A stretch of DNA of 64,000 nt from Lewinellaceae bacterium. GTDB lineage: Bacteria; Bacteroidota; Bacteroidia; Chitinophagales; Saprospiraceae. Positions 54,187 to 62,915 of the stretch are shown piece after piece (the stretch's first letter is position 1; every line of letters begins with the position of its first letter). Location of the stretch: positions 310,001 to 374,000 of the forward strand of contig JACJYR010000002.1 of NCBI GenBank assembly GCA_020636005.1. Direction: 5' to 3'. A program made the translations under genes and the position numbers. The notes under the pieces are model-generated. The model searched no databases. It saw only the letters and a program-made list of their open reading frames with translations, and was not told the origin of the DNA.

Positions 54187-54358
54187 AGTGTAAGTTTTTA
54201 GGAACAGTTAAATGCTTTACCAGGCGGGCTTGTTGGGCCAAATCTGGATGAAGGAATTTTGAAAATTAATCCTTCAAAATATTTCCCACCGCTCCTTGCC
54301 TGCGAAGTTCTGCAATTGCCGCTATGTATCAAGGATTATTGTGAAAAATAATGTGTTT

Positions 54359-55204
54359 TTATGCGTATGTTTCTGCTTGCTGCCAAAGTTGGATGGTTTC
54401 CACAGCTTCTTTTACATCATGCACACGCAGGATTTTGGCCCCCTGCTGCAGGGCGATTACGTGGAGGGCAGTCGTCCCGTTCAGGGCATTTTCAGGCTTC
54501 ACGCCCAGCACTTTGCAGATCATGGACTTGCGGGAAATGCCGGCCAGGACGGGCAGTTCCAGCATGTTGAAAACATGCAGGTTGTTCAGCAATTGGTAGT
54601 TGTGCCCCACGGTTTTCCCAAAACCAAAACCGGGGTCGAGCAGGATGTCCTTCACGCCCAGTTGCTTCAATTCGCCGACCTGCTGGATGAAAAAATCCAG
54701 TACGTCGGCCACCACATCCCCATACTGTGGGCTGGCTTGCATGGTAGCCGGCGTTCCCTGCATGTGCATCAGGATGTAAGGCACACCCAGATTGGCCACG
54801 GTTTCAAACAGGAACTCATCCTGCCTGCCCGCCGATATGTCATTGACGATATGGGCGCCGGCCTCCACGGCGGCAATGGCCACTTTCGAGCGGAAGGTAT
54901 CAATCGAGATAATTGCATCCGGGAAATTCTGGCCGAGGGCTTCCACCACCGGCACCACCCGCCCCATTTCTACATCTACATCCAGGAGCGGTGCCCCCGG
55001 CCTGCTCGACATGCCCCCCACGTCTATGAACATGGCGCCTTCTTCCAGCATCTTTTCCGTGTGCTTCAAGGCCTGCCCTATGGTGGCATGCCTGCCGCCA
55101 TCGAAAAAGGAGTCCGGTGTCACGTTCAGGATGCCCATCACCAGTGGTTTTTCAAGGCTGATGAGCCGCCCCTTGCAGTTGATTGTCTTTTTTGGATGCA
55201 ACAT
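54359..55204 (-). CDS. folP: Dihydropteroate synthase
   Basis: 281 residues. TIM-barrel enzyme with both signatures: GILNVTPDSFFDGG (24-37) and FIDVGGMSSRPGA, then ISIDTFRSKVA, ILLDPGFGFGKT and LAGISRKSM. It joins p-aminobenzoate to the pterin diphosphate in folate synthesis and is the target of sulfonamides. A worn repeat A-like stretch lies directly upstream. Confidence 0.95.
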   Translation of the reverse strand: MLHPKKTINCKGRLISLEKPLVMGILNVTPDSFFDGGRHATIGQALKHTEKMLEEGAMFIDVGGMSSRPGAPLLDVDVEMGRVVPVVEALGQNFPDAIISIDTFRSKVAIAAVEAGAHIVNDISAGRQDEFLFETVANLGVPYILMHMQGTPATMQASPQYGDVVADVLDFFIQQVGELKQLGVKDILLDPGFGFGKTVGHNYQLLNNLHVFNMLELPVLAGISRKSMICKVLGVKPENALNGTTALHVIALQQGAKILRVHDVKEAVETIQLWQQAETYA

Positions 55205-55218
55205 TTTGGCAGGTGGAT

Positions 55219-55345
55219 TTAGAATCGCAGGAAAAATAAGGTGATCGTTTTATTTAAAAAAAAACTGTTGTCGTGCCGAAGGGATTGCTATGGTTTTCAA
55301 AATCAATCCTGAACCGGCTTTGGGGAGGATGTTATTTTTTCTTCG
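55219..55345 (+). repeat. Worn repeat A-like sequence
   Basis: AATCGCAGGAAAAATAAGG at the left, GGTTTTCAAAATCAA in the middle and GTTATTTTTTCTTCG at the right correspond in order to family A, but both hairpins have been lost. Confidence 0.45.
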
Positions 55346-55423
55346 CCACTGACAGGGTGAAGGTAAAAACCGCGGTTGGAAATAGTATCTTCGGCCAAAA
55401 TTTTTAACCTGAAAACATTGACA

Positions 55424-55921
55424 ATGAAGCCTATATACGTCAACTACGCCGAATACAACCTTTGGGCCAACCAGCGGATGGCCAGTGTGTTTTCCGATCT
55501 TCCGGATGAAAGATCAACACAGCCCATTGTCAGTAGTTTCCCTTCCGTTAAACTGACATGCCTGCACATTTGGGATGCCGAATCGATTTGGCTGAAAAGG
55601 CTGCAAGGCATCTCGCCAAGCTACTTTCCCAGCAAGGACTTTACCGGCGATACCGGGCAGGCTTTGGAAGGAATGTTGAAAACTTCAAAGGAATTCCTGG
55701 ACTTTGTAGCCGGGCAGGAGGACGATTTTTTTGGGAAACAATTGCATTTCAAAACCATTTCCTTCGGCGAACAAAGCCAGTTTGCCTTTGAAATGATCCA
55801 CCATTGCCTGAACCACTCCACCTACCACCGCGGCCAGTTGACTACGATGGCCCGGCAACTGGGTATCGGAAAGTTGCCCTCAACGGACCTGATTTATTTT
55901 TTGCGGGAAAAAGGCCAATAA
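55424..55921 (+). CDS. DinB-family protein
   Basis: 165 residues from ATG 55424. DinB four-helix fold: YAEYNLWANQRMASVFSDLP, LTCLHIWDAESIWLKRLQGI (His ligand), and HHCLNHSTYHRGQLTTMARQ with the HxxxH pair. Unrelated in detail to the DinB protein at 8708. Probably metal-dependent; substrate unknown. A TATCTTCG (TAnnTTTG-like) lies about 35 bases upstream of the start. Confidence 0.85.
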   Translation: MKPIYVNYAEYNLWANQRMASVFSDLPDERSTQPIVSSFPSVKLTCLHIWDAESIWLKRLQGISPSYFPSKDFTGDTGQALEGMLKTSKEFLDFVAGQEDDFFGKQLHFKTISFGEQSQFAFEMIHHCLNHSTYHRGQLTTMARQLGIGKLPSTDLIYFLREKGQ

Positions 55922-56309
55922 GAGTCGGTTGAAATGGTTTGGTTGAAGCCATTGACAAGAGTTGGCAACAAAGTCAAACCATTTTCAAAACATGCCGAAC
56001 CATGCCAAACGATTATTCATTGAATAATTTGCCTGCTGGCATGAGCATCGTACGCTCATCAATGCCCGGGAAGAGCCGCCGGGTAAAATAACCAGGCCGC
56101 TTGAAGAGCTGTTTATAGATAAACGTTATTAAACGTCATTGGTCATTGGAGTCATTATTTTTGGCTAAATGACTAATAACCAATGACTAATGGTTGATCA
56201 TCAAAGATTCAAATAATTAGTTTTCATTGCGACTATCTATAAATATATTGACCGGTATCTTTTTCCACCTGAAAAAGAGGATGAGCGGAAGCGTATTTAT
56301 CAATTGCCC
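55922..56309. other. Intergenic with hairpin and CAAAC words
   Basis: No gene seen. CAAAC-type words at 55974, 55985, 55996 and 56005 keep 9-11 base spacing in worn form. CATTGGTCATTGG...AGTCATT and AATGACT...CCAATGACTAATG (about 56138-56192) form a long imperfect inverted repeat. Confidence 0.45.
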
Positions 56310-56338
56310 AAAAAAAAAGTCATGCCCGCAGGCATGAC
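56310..56338 (-). terminator. Orphan terminator, minus strand
   Basis: Minus strand GTCATGCC tgcg GGCATGAC followed by nine T. No minus-strand gene precedes it (56339-56496 holds no good frame), so it may end a small RNA. That stretch also contains a CCCCTG/CAGGGG stem. Confidence 0.65.
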
Positions 56339-56496
56339 CCTAACTAACCTTCATTCTTGAGAAATCAAAACAACAAAGAATCAGCATTGAGAAACAAATG
56401 CTTCAGCTAAACGCCCCTGATCTGCACTATGCTGCCTCAACAGGGGTTACCTTTGGTCATCTGGCCGTCTAACTCCGGCATTAATGACAATACAAA

Positions 56497-57720
56497 ATGG
56501 CACAAAGAAATCAACAGCAGCACCAATCTGCCAATCAAGACGGAGCCTTCAGCCCACTCCGGCTGGTCATCTTCCTGGGGGCCTTGACGATGTTGGGCCT
56601 CATTATTTACCGCTACTACTTTGGGGAGAGCAGGGCCGGTTATACCAACGTACCGAAGGAGGTTCAAATAAAATATGTGCCCTCCGATTTCAGGACAGAT
56701 GTCGATTTGGAAAACGCCCTGCCTATTTTGCAAAACCCCTACCGTTACAGCCGGGAGTTCGACCAATTGATCCACGACTTTAACCTCTCCCTGCTCAACC
56801 ACGTGGCCAATCGGATGAACCTGAGCGACAGCCTTAAGGCAGCGGTCAGGCAGCAGTACGAAGTACACCACCCCTACATCAGCAAGCTCATGTTCAACGA
56901 TTTTGTGGCGCTGTCCGACACCTCGGCGGCCCTCTATGGCACCTGGTACCAAACCGAAGGGGCCAGTGCCGTGAACGTGCTCAACGAAGTCGCCTCCAAG
57001 TACACTTGTTTTTTTATCAACCAAATCATGGCTACCCTGCTGAAAACCGAGCAGGGGAAAATCTATGTGAAAGGCGAAAAAGTGGACACCCCCTGTGGCG
57101 TGGCCCTGACGGAAGGCCTCCAGCCCATGATTGCACGGCTCCGGGAAAAAGCGGCCATTGAAGACTTCAGCAAATCGAAGGGTATTTTGGAGGAACGGGT
57201 CGAAAGGGCCATCGCCGAACTCGGCACCATGGAAATAAGGGACCGAAAAGGCATTGGCGCCTCCAGGCAGACCAAGGTTTTCGGCATGGACGTATCCTCC
57301 ACGGAAATGGAAATGTCGGCCATCAGCATCCTGAAGGTTGGGTTCAAGCTCGATAAATATTTTGACATCGAAATGAGCCAAAAATCGGGCATTGTCACCG
57401 TCACCCTGCCTGAGCCCGAAATACTGAGCCATGAGGTGTTCCCCCGCATTGACAAACTGGACGTTGGCTGGCTCCGGGAAATTGACCAAACGGATTTCAA
57501 CAAAAACATGGACCTGCTCCGGCGGGAGTTCCGGCAGGAGGCCCTGGAAAGCGACGTGATGGACAAATCCAAGAAAAGGGCCGTGGAACTGATGGAAACC
57601 ATGCTCCTGCCCGTCATCAAGGGCCTCAACCCCCGCTATCAGTTGAAGGTAAGGTTTAAAAACGTGAACACCTACAACACGGAAAAGGACACCGCCAAAG
57701 AACCCGTGATAAGGGACTGA
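56497..57720 (+). CDS. DUF4230-containing membrane-anchored protein
   Basis: 407 residues. One membrane helix near the N-terminus (about 23-42, LVIFLGALTMLGLIIYRYYF). The region 60-265 is helical and unassigned (FDQLIHDFNLSLLNHVANRM). The C-terminal part (275-390) resembles DUF4230: YFDIEMSQKSGIVTVTLPEP followed by IDKLDVGWLREIDQTDFNKN. Role unknown. A T9SS tail fragment follows in frame directly after the stop codon. Confidence 0.8.
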   Translation: MAQRNQQQHQSANQDGAFSPLRLVIFLGALTMLGLIIYRYYFGESRAGYTNVPKEVQIKYVPSDFRTDVDLENALPILQNPYRYSREFDQLIHDFNLSLLNHVANRMNLSDSLKAAVRQQYEVHHPYISKLMFNDFVALSDTSAALYGTWYQTEGASAVNVLNEVASKYTCFFINQIMATLLKTEQGKIYVKGEKVDTPCGVALTEGLQPMIARLREKAAIEDFSKSKGILEERVERAIAELGTMEIRDRKGIGASRQTKVFGMDVSSTEMEMSAISILKVGFKLDKYFDIEMSQKSGIVTVTLPEPEILSHEVFPRIDKLDVGWLREIDQTDFNKNMDLLRREFRQEALESDVMDKSKKRAVELMETMLLPVIKGLNPRYQLKVRFKNVNTYNTEKDTAKEPVIRD

Positions 57721-57897
57721 AACGCAAAATACCAATATGTCATCAATGACATAAATGGCCGCATTTTAAATAGAGCAGCATTTCAAGATAGCGAAACCCG
57801 CATCAATACTGGCCATTTGGCAAGCGGCATGTATTTCATCAAAATATTGGACGCCAATCAAAACCAAATATGGGAAGGGAAATTCGTGAAACAATAA
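57721..57897 (+). pseudogene. Orphan T9SS type A sorting-domain fragment
   Basis: From 57727 the plus strand reads KYQYVINDINGRILNRAAFQ, then INTGHLASGMYFIKILDANQ and EGKFVKQ, stop TAA 57895-57897. VxDINGRxL...L-xSGMYFIK...GKFVK is the end of a type A T9SS signal. There is no start codon and no YPNP opening. It is in frame with the DUF4230 gene, separated only by that gene's TGA stop; a readthrough fusion is possible but a leftover from a deleted secreted-protein gene is more likely. Confidence 0.65.
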
Positions 57898-57921
57898 GGC
57901 TCTTTGTCAAGCGCCTCCCTT

Positions 57922-59961
57922 CTATTTCACCAAAATCGTCTTCTTCTCCACCCCCACTCCTTTGATAGTCAACGATTTCCAGCTTTTCGGCAGCACCGTC
58001 TTCCGCTGCACGATGCCTTCGTCCGTGATGTCCAGCCCTCCAAAGCCTGCTAGCACCGCCTGCAACATACCGCCTGCCCCGGTGGCAAAATAGGGGTTCG
58101 TACCGCCCGCCGTCTCCGCCAATACGCCAAAGGGCGGCACCTCGTTGGGCTTATAGCTATTGGCAAACAACGCCGCTGCCTTTTCCGGCTCCCCCAGCCG
58201 GGCATAGAGCGCCACTAAAATGGCAGCACCCATCGCCGGGCCTTCTTTCGACAACCGGGGCTCGTAATAAGCGAGGTCTTTGCGGATATCTTCCGGCTTG
58301 TTTACAATGGTCAATGGATAGGCCAACAGGTTGGCATCGGCCTGCTTGATTTCCACGCCATCGTAAGTGGCGTTTTCCCTGGTTGTACCGTCGGGGAATT
58401 TCAGGATGGGGATGTTGTCGGCCACCTGCTCCCAATCGGGGTCGGGCGTCAGGCCCAGTTCCCGGGCCGCGTCGGCGGCATAGCGCAGAACGGTGGTTGC
58501 CATGCCGTTGGTGAAGGCGTTGTTGTCAATGTTCTCCTGCCACTCATTGGCACCGATGACGTTGTTGATGTCGTAGTGGCCGGGGCCGTTGCGCTCTACC
58601 CTGCTCGACCAGAAGTCGGCGACCTCTTTCAGGATGGGATAGCCGCGGGTGCGCAGCCAATCCTTGTCCTTCGTCACCTGGTAGTATTTCCAGCAGGCCC
58701 AGCCCACGCAGCCCGTAATATGTTGCTGAAAAGGCCCCGTCAACGCCCACACGGGCGTGTCCTCCGAGCCTTCGGCGCTGCTCTCCCAGGGGAACATCGC
58801 CCCTTTGTAGCCGTGCGAAAAGGCATTCTGCCGGGCCGCATCCAGCCTGTCGTATCGGTATTCCAGCAGGGAGCGGGCGATGTCGGGTTGCAGCATCAGC
58901 AGCGGCGGGAACATCCAAAGTTCGGTGTCCCAAAACACATGGCCGTTGTAGCCCAGGCCCGAAAGCCCCATCGGGGAAAGGCTGTAAGCCGTGCCGGCCC
59001 TGGCAAAGGAGTAGAGGTGGTACAGCGCCGAACGGATAGCCCGTTGCGCATTTACATCTCCATCCACGATGATATCGCTTTGCCAGAGTGTGGCCCAGGC
59101 AGCTTCGTGGTGGTTCAGCAGACGTTCCCGGCCCTCCAGGGCAGCGAAGATGGTCAGGCGCTCGGCCTCGTTGTGCGGGTCGTTGTATTGGCTGGAGGCC
59201 ACCGAGGAGGCGACCACCGAAAAGCGATAGGTCTCGCCCGCCTTCATTTTTTTGGTAAACTTGGCCAGGTGCATGTTGTAGTCCCAATCCTCGTGGATGA
59301 TGTTGGGTTCGCTGCCGTGCGGCTCCTCAAACACAAAGGCGCTCGAAGCAGCCACCGTCAGCTTGCCGGAAGGACTTTTGCCGACCGAAGTCAGCAGGGG
59401 GATGAGCACATGGGGGCGGTCGATTTCAGCGTAATAATTGCGCACATCGGCCAGGTGATCCGGTGCTTCGATGACGCTCATGGGCGCCACGGTCACGTCC
59501 TTTTTGGCCGTCAGTTCCACCACCGTGAGCGCCGTGTAGGGCAGGTGGCGCAGCGACATCATGGTATGTTTCACGCTCAGTTTGTCCCCCACATCGAAAG
59601 TAGTGGTGAACTCCGCCTTCTGCATGTCGAGGCTTTGGGTGAAATTGGAAATCTGGCTGCGGTTCACCCGCCTGCCGTCCACGTCGAGGTTCATGTTGAC
59701 GTGGTTGAAGGTTTTCAAAATATTGGACACCCGGCCCCGTTGGTAATAGTCGTACACCCCATTGAGCACCACGTCCTTCACCCGCATGGGTTCCGGCGAG
59801 GAGACAATGCCAACCATGCCGTTGGCGACCGTGATGCCGTAATAATTGGCAGGGTCAATGTTGGTGGCGGTGATGTGCCAGGCATCCTGGCCAAATGATG
59901 AATGGTAAATGATGAACGGTGCGTGGAGGAGGAGGAGCCATCGGAAAAAAGGGTTTTTCAT
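57922..59961 (-). CDS. Secreted glycoside hydrolase family 65 enzyme
   Basis: 679 residues with an N-terminal signal peptide (LLLLHAPFIIYHSSFGQ). GH65 beta-sandwich domain (about 25-270), then the alpha/alpha barrel with GHVFWDTELWMFPPLLMLQP, KGAMFPWES and the acid motif GANEWQENIDNN; Glu473 corresponds to the general acid of GH65. GH65 includes phosphorylases of maltose, trehalose and kojibiose and true hydrolases (glucosylgalactosyl-hydroxylysine glucosidase). Phosphorylases are normally cytoplasmic, so a periplasmic protein is more likely a hydrolase. C-terminal domain is short. Confidence 0.87.
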   Translation of the reverse strand: MKNPFFRWLLLLHAPFIIYHSSFGQDAWHITATNIDPANYYGITVANGMVGIVSSPEPMRVKDVVLNGVYDYYQRGRVSNILKTFNHVNMNLDVDGRRVNRSQISNFTQSLDMQKAEFTTTFDVGDKLSVKHTMMSLRHLPYTALTVVELTAKKDVTVAPMSVIEAPDHLADVRNYYAEIDRPHVLIPLLTSVGKSPSGKLTVAASSAFVFEEPHGSEPNIIHEDWDYNMHLAKFTKKMKAGETYRFSVVASSVASSQYNDPHNEAERLTIFAALEGRERLLNHHEAAWATLWQSDIIVDGDVNAQRAIRSALYHLYSFARAGTAYSLSPMGLSGLGYNGHVFWDTELWMFPPLLMLQPDIARSLLEYRYDRLDAARQNAFSHGYKGAMFPWESSAEGSEDTPVWALTGPFQQHITGCVGWACWKYYQVTKDKDWLRTRGYPILKEVADFWSSRVERNGPGHYDINNVIGANEWQENIDNNAFTNGMATTVLRYAADAARELGLTPDPDWEQVADNIPILKFPDGTTRENATYDGVEIKQADANLLAYPLTIVNKPEDIRKDLAYYEPRLSKEGPAMGAAILVALYARLGEPEKAAALFANSYKPNEVPPFGVLAETAGGTNPYFATGAGGMLQAVLAGFGGLDITDEGIVQRKTVLPKSWKSLTIKGVGVEKKTILVK

Positions 59962-60014
59962 AGTTCGCTTATTTTGAAAGGCAAGTGTAAAGAATAAAAC
60001 GCAGAGATGCAGTC

Positions 60015-60437
60015 TTATGATGGTGGATGATTGCCGGAAATGCGAAGCGCTAACCTTAAGCGAACCAGCCTGTCCCTATTGAGCTTTAATTGTGCGATGG
60101 TAGCCCTGCCAATATTAGTGCGACCAATCATTTAACTAAAGTCCTCGCTCCATTGAAAATGCTCATTCCAATCATGTTGGCGAGGGTGGAATAACGGGAC
60201 AGTTTCACCACTGACAGGATCAACAGCTTCGAGGTGGGTGAATTTGTAATTGTTGCAACCGGGGCATGCAAAGGCCAGGTTATCCAGTTCATCAGTGCCA
60301 TTTTTGGCAAGCGGAATAATATGTTCGATTGAAAAAGGGCTGGAAGAAAGGTTTTCCTGCGCTTTGCAGTATTCGCAGCATAAATTTGCCCGCTTTTTTA
60401 CAGCGGCCTTAATGGAGCGCCTGCTATCTTATGCCAT
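60015..60437 (-). pseudogene. HNH endonuclease gene inactivated by two in-frame stops
   Basis: One frame from ATG 60435-60437 reads M-A-stop(TAA 60429-60431), then RRSIKAAVKKRANLCCEYCK, FSIEHIIPLAKNGTDELDNL (catalytic His) and ACPGCNNYK, on to LFHPRQHDWNEHFQWSEDFS, a second stop (TAA 60132-60134, codon 102), then MIGRTNIGRATIAQLKLNRD to a final TAA at 60015. The Cys4-His HNH family normally continues through IGRTNIGRATI, so both stops interrupt an otherwise intact 141-codon gene. Its ATG overlaps the end of the upstream gene, as a co-translated pair would. Confidence 0.75.
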
Positions 60438-60831
60438 TGTTGCGCCGTTTGATTCCCAAGTCCCGAATGAGTTTTTCGAGCGTCACATTTCGCAACGCCG
60501 CCAACTCAATCAGGTAGGGCATCCGGTCGGCGTGCAATTCTTCTATTTGGTCGGTGATAGCGATAAGTTGTTTTAACTCATCGGTGGTGATAGTCTCTTT
60601 TTGACGCTTTTTGGTGAGGTGAAAATATTCTTTCCATGTTTCATCGGGTAATCCCACGTTGATCTTTTCCAGCAATTCTGCTTCTCGGTCTGTGCCGTGT
60701 TTTTGCGGTAAAGCCTTTGCCCGGCCTTTTAAGACATTTAAGACACAACGGTCGAGTTGAAGCCCTTCCGAGGCAGCCTGTTCCCGAAGTTGTTGCTCAA
60801 GTTTTGAGGGTAGTTGAATCGTAAGCGACAT
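60424..60831 (-). CDS. Small helical protein paired with an HNH gene
   Basis: 135 residues from ATG 60829-60831. The opening SLTIQLPSKLEQQLREQAAS resembles the ribbon-helix-helix-type lead found on many antitoxin-like proteins; the rest is helical (TDELKQLIAITDQIEELHAD, LIELAALRNVTLEKLIRDLG). From memory, similar genes commonly precede HNH nuclease genes in Bacteroidota and cyanobacteria, which is the arrangement here, though the HNH partner is broken. Whether it is an antitoxin or regulator is not shown. Confidence 0.65.
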   Translation of the reverse strand: MSLTIQLPSKLEQQLREQAASEGLQLDRCVLNVLKGRAKALPQKHGTDREAELLEKINVGLPDETWKEYFHLTKKRQKETITTDELKQLIAITDQIEELHADRMPYLIELAALRNVTLEKLIRDLGIKRRNNGIR

Positions 60832-60923
60832 AGACAATTTTTTTTGTGTATTTACAAAAGTACAACATGCCAGAACAAAATGTGGGATGATTTTGAAGTT
60901 GAAAGCTGCATTTGAAGGCTTGA

Positions 60924-61373
60924 CTACCGCAACTTTATCCTGCTCACCCAATCCTCATAAGTCATTTCAAATTTGATTTCCCCCTTCCCGTGCGTCCCGA
61001 TTTCCCGCCAGCCCGCTTTTCTGTAAAACATTTCGGCCCTCGTATTCGGTGAAGTGCCCAACCAGACATTCGTTTTTGTTTGTGCAAAATACCAATCCAG
61101 CATGGTGTCGTGCAGTTTCCTGCCAATGCCTTGCCTTTCATATTCAGGCCTTAAAAACAAGGCCCAGATGTTATGGTCTTTCAAGTCTGCGATGGAAAAA
61201 CCGACAATCTGGCTTTCCATTTCACACACCCAGCCTTTTCCCCGCTCTGTGATAAATACTTTGCAGTCTTCATCTGTCACCAGCCTGGGATCGGACAGGG
61301 TGTTTTCCTTTACGGCGTTTCTAACGATTTGGATTTGGGGGATGTCTTCTATTTGGGCTTCTCTGATAATCAT
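60924..61373 (-). CDS. GNAT-family N-acetyltransferase
   Basis: 149 residues. GNAT fold with the acetyl-CoA pyrophosphate loop in LFLRPEYERQGIGRKLHDTM (RxxGxG/A form Q-x-I-G-R) and a typical NTRAEMFYRKAGWREIGTHG near the end. Transfers an acetyl group from acetyl-CoA to an unknown amine. Confidence 0.9.
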   Translation of the reverse strand: MIIREAQIEDIPQIQIVRNAVKENTLSDPRLVTDEDCKVFITERGKGWVCEMESQIVGFSIADLKDHNIWALFLRPEYERQGIGRKLHDTMLDWYFAQTKTNVWLGTSPNTRAEMFYRKAGWREIGTHGKGEIKFEMTYEDWVSRIKLR

Positions 61374-61498
61374 GCTATTCAGTTTATGTGATGAAATTAT
61401 CGGTAAATTATTTTGGCTTTTATGCTGGCATATTTGTTATAAAATTAAGTGATTGTAGATAATCTGTACATAATATTTAACATTCTATTCTAAAATAA

Positions 61499-62119
61499 TT
61501 ATTGAAAATTATACCTGATCAATGGGCTGATAATTGACATAAATTCTCTCGTATGCACATACAATCGCATGTTGCCAGCATCCAGTCGAAAGCCTATTTT
61601 GATTTTTCTCAAACCAAATGTCGGTTTAATATATGCCCCATAGAAATCAACAATACTTAAACCATCCAGCTCATATTCCGAATGGTCGAATAAAGCCCAA
61701 CGAAAACCTCCCTCCAATTCAAACCACTGAATATCAGGCTTCCACCTGAGAAAAAGGTGAAAGAATAGCAATTGCTTCAAGTCGTTGTATTCCGCTTCTC
61801 GTTTATCTTTTGACCAAATGGTATTTTCTTGGGATGTTAATCTTCCACCTGCCAAAACCCAATCAAACTGATCTGGTAAATAACCATTTTCTCCACCTAC
61901 ATATAATCCATCTATAATCCTTCTCGCATAATGGCAGGAAATGCCTATTATAGAAAAATCAATGCCCCAAAGATTGTCAGGAATTGGTTTTTTCTTCTTT
62001 AAGAGAGGATTATTATTGTACATTAATGGCGTGTTCGATACAGCATAGTTTGTCAGCATTGATTGACCATTTGCCATAATTGGAATGACTATTAACAGAG
62101 CTATAAAAATAGTTTTCAT
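61499..62119 (-). CDS. Secreted or outer-membrane protein of unknown function
   Basis: 206 residues from ATG 62117-62119. A signal peptide (FIALLIVIPIMANGQS) precedes a protein with repeated amphipathic strands (GFRWALFDHSEYEL, IKIGFRLDAGNMRLYVHTRE), suggesting a small beta barrel. AT-rich like its neighbours 61.4-62.9 kb. No family recognised. Confidence 0.65.
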   Translation of the reverse strand: MKTIFIALLIVIPIMANGQSMLTNYAVSNTPLMYNNNPLLKKKKPIPDNLWGIDFSIIGISCHYARRIIDGLYVGGENGYLPDQFDWVLAGGRLTSQENTIWSKDKREAEYNDLKQLLFFHLFLRWKPDIQWFELEGGFRWALFDHSEYELDGLSIVDFYGAYIKPTFGLRKIKIGFRLDAGNMRLYVHTREFMSIISPLIRYNFQ

Positions 62120-62204
62120 ATTAAACCAAAATAAGTAATTTTCCATCTAATACAGGGCTTTATTATTCAAAATAGATTTCCATTGCTAAATAACCATCGG
62201 CACC

Positions 62205-62777
62205 CTATGTATTATTAGAAATAGCTTCTTTTAATATTTCATAGGTTAATTCTACCATACCATCATTATAGGCCCTGGTATTTTTTAAGTGCAGGGTTTG
62301 CTCCTTTCCTATGTGGTCAAAGAATAAAATCCCATCTCCTAAAATAATAGGCATGATAGAAATTACAATTTCGTCAGCCAGCTTCAAACGAATAAATTCT
62401 TTTGTTAACTTACTTCCTCCGACCATCCATATATTTTGAAAGTTTGGCCTAAGTTGTTCCTCAACAAACTTACTTAAATCTCCTGAATAAAATGTGACCG
62501 TCTCCCTTTCACTTTTTAATTTTCTCTTTGTCAAAACAGTAACTGGAACATCCCCATAAGGCCAGCCCAATTCTAGCGCATGTTCATAGGTTTTTGATCC
62601 CATAACATAGCAATCTATATGCTTTAGAAATGCCGCTATTTCTTCTTCTGTCAACTCGTCACCTTTTTCATACTTGTCGTATGGTTGCATCCACGAAATG
62701 TCCCCATCTTGCCTACCAATAAAGCCATCAAGGCTTGAAACCATATGTATCGTTATTTTAGAAGTATTTATAGACAT
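62205..62777 (-). CDS. Dihydrofolate-reductase-like (RibD C-terminal) protein
   Basis: 190 residues. RibD-C/DHFR fold: KITIHMVSSLDGFIGRQDGD at the start, MGSKTYEHALELGWPYGDVP in the middle, WMVGGSKLTKEFIRLKLADE and IMPIILGDGILFF at the end. Members of this stand-alone group reduce unknown substrates with NADPH; a folate role should not be assumed. Confidence 0.88.
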   Translation of the reverse strand: MSINTSKITIHMVSSLDGFIGRQDGDISWMQPYDKYEKGDELTEEEIAAFLKHIDCYVMGSKTYEHALELGWPYGDVPVTVLTKRKLKSERETVTFYSGDLSKFVEEQLRPNFQNIWMVGGSKLTKEFIRLKLADEIVISIMPIILGDGILFFDHIGKEQTLHLKNTRAYNDGMVELTYEILKEAISNNT

Positions 62778-62915
62778 TGGTTATAACACATTTAAGATAC
62801 TGGAAGCAAAAATTAATTTCTCAAGATTCTTTGCATCATTCATTAGTACCATTAGGAAGCATTCAGAAAGTATGCTCAAAACAAGCCCAATATGACGCAT
62901 TCGGAACATGGCTTC

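Noticed and set aside
56437..57735. 432-codon open frame on the minus strand
   Set aside because: Antisense to the DUF4230 gene, with no recognisable content.
58576..59898. 440-codon open frame on the plus strand
   Set aside because: Antisense to the GH65 gene, whose catalytic motif and signal peptide are intact.
60424..60831. Toxin-antitoxin operon
   Set aside because: The neighbouring gene is a decayed HNH nuclease rather than a known toxin, and the small protein's role is unproven; reported only as a paired gene.
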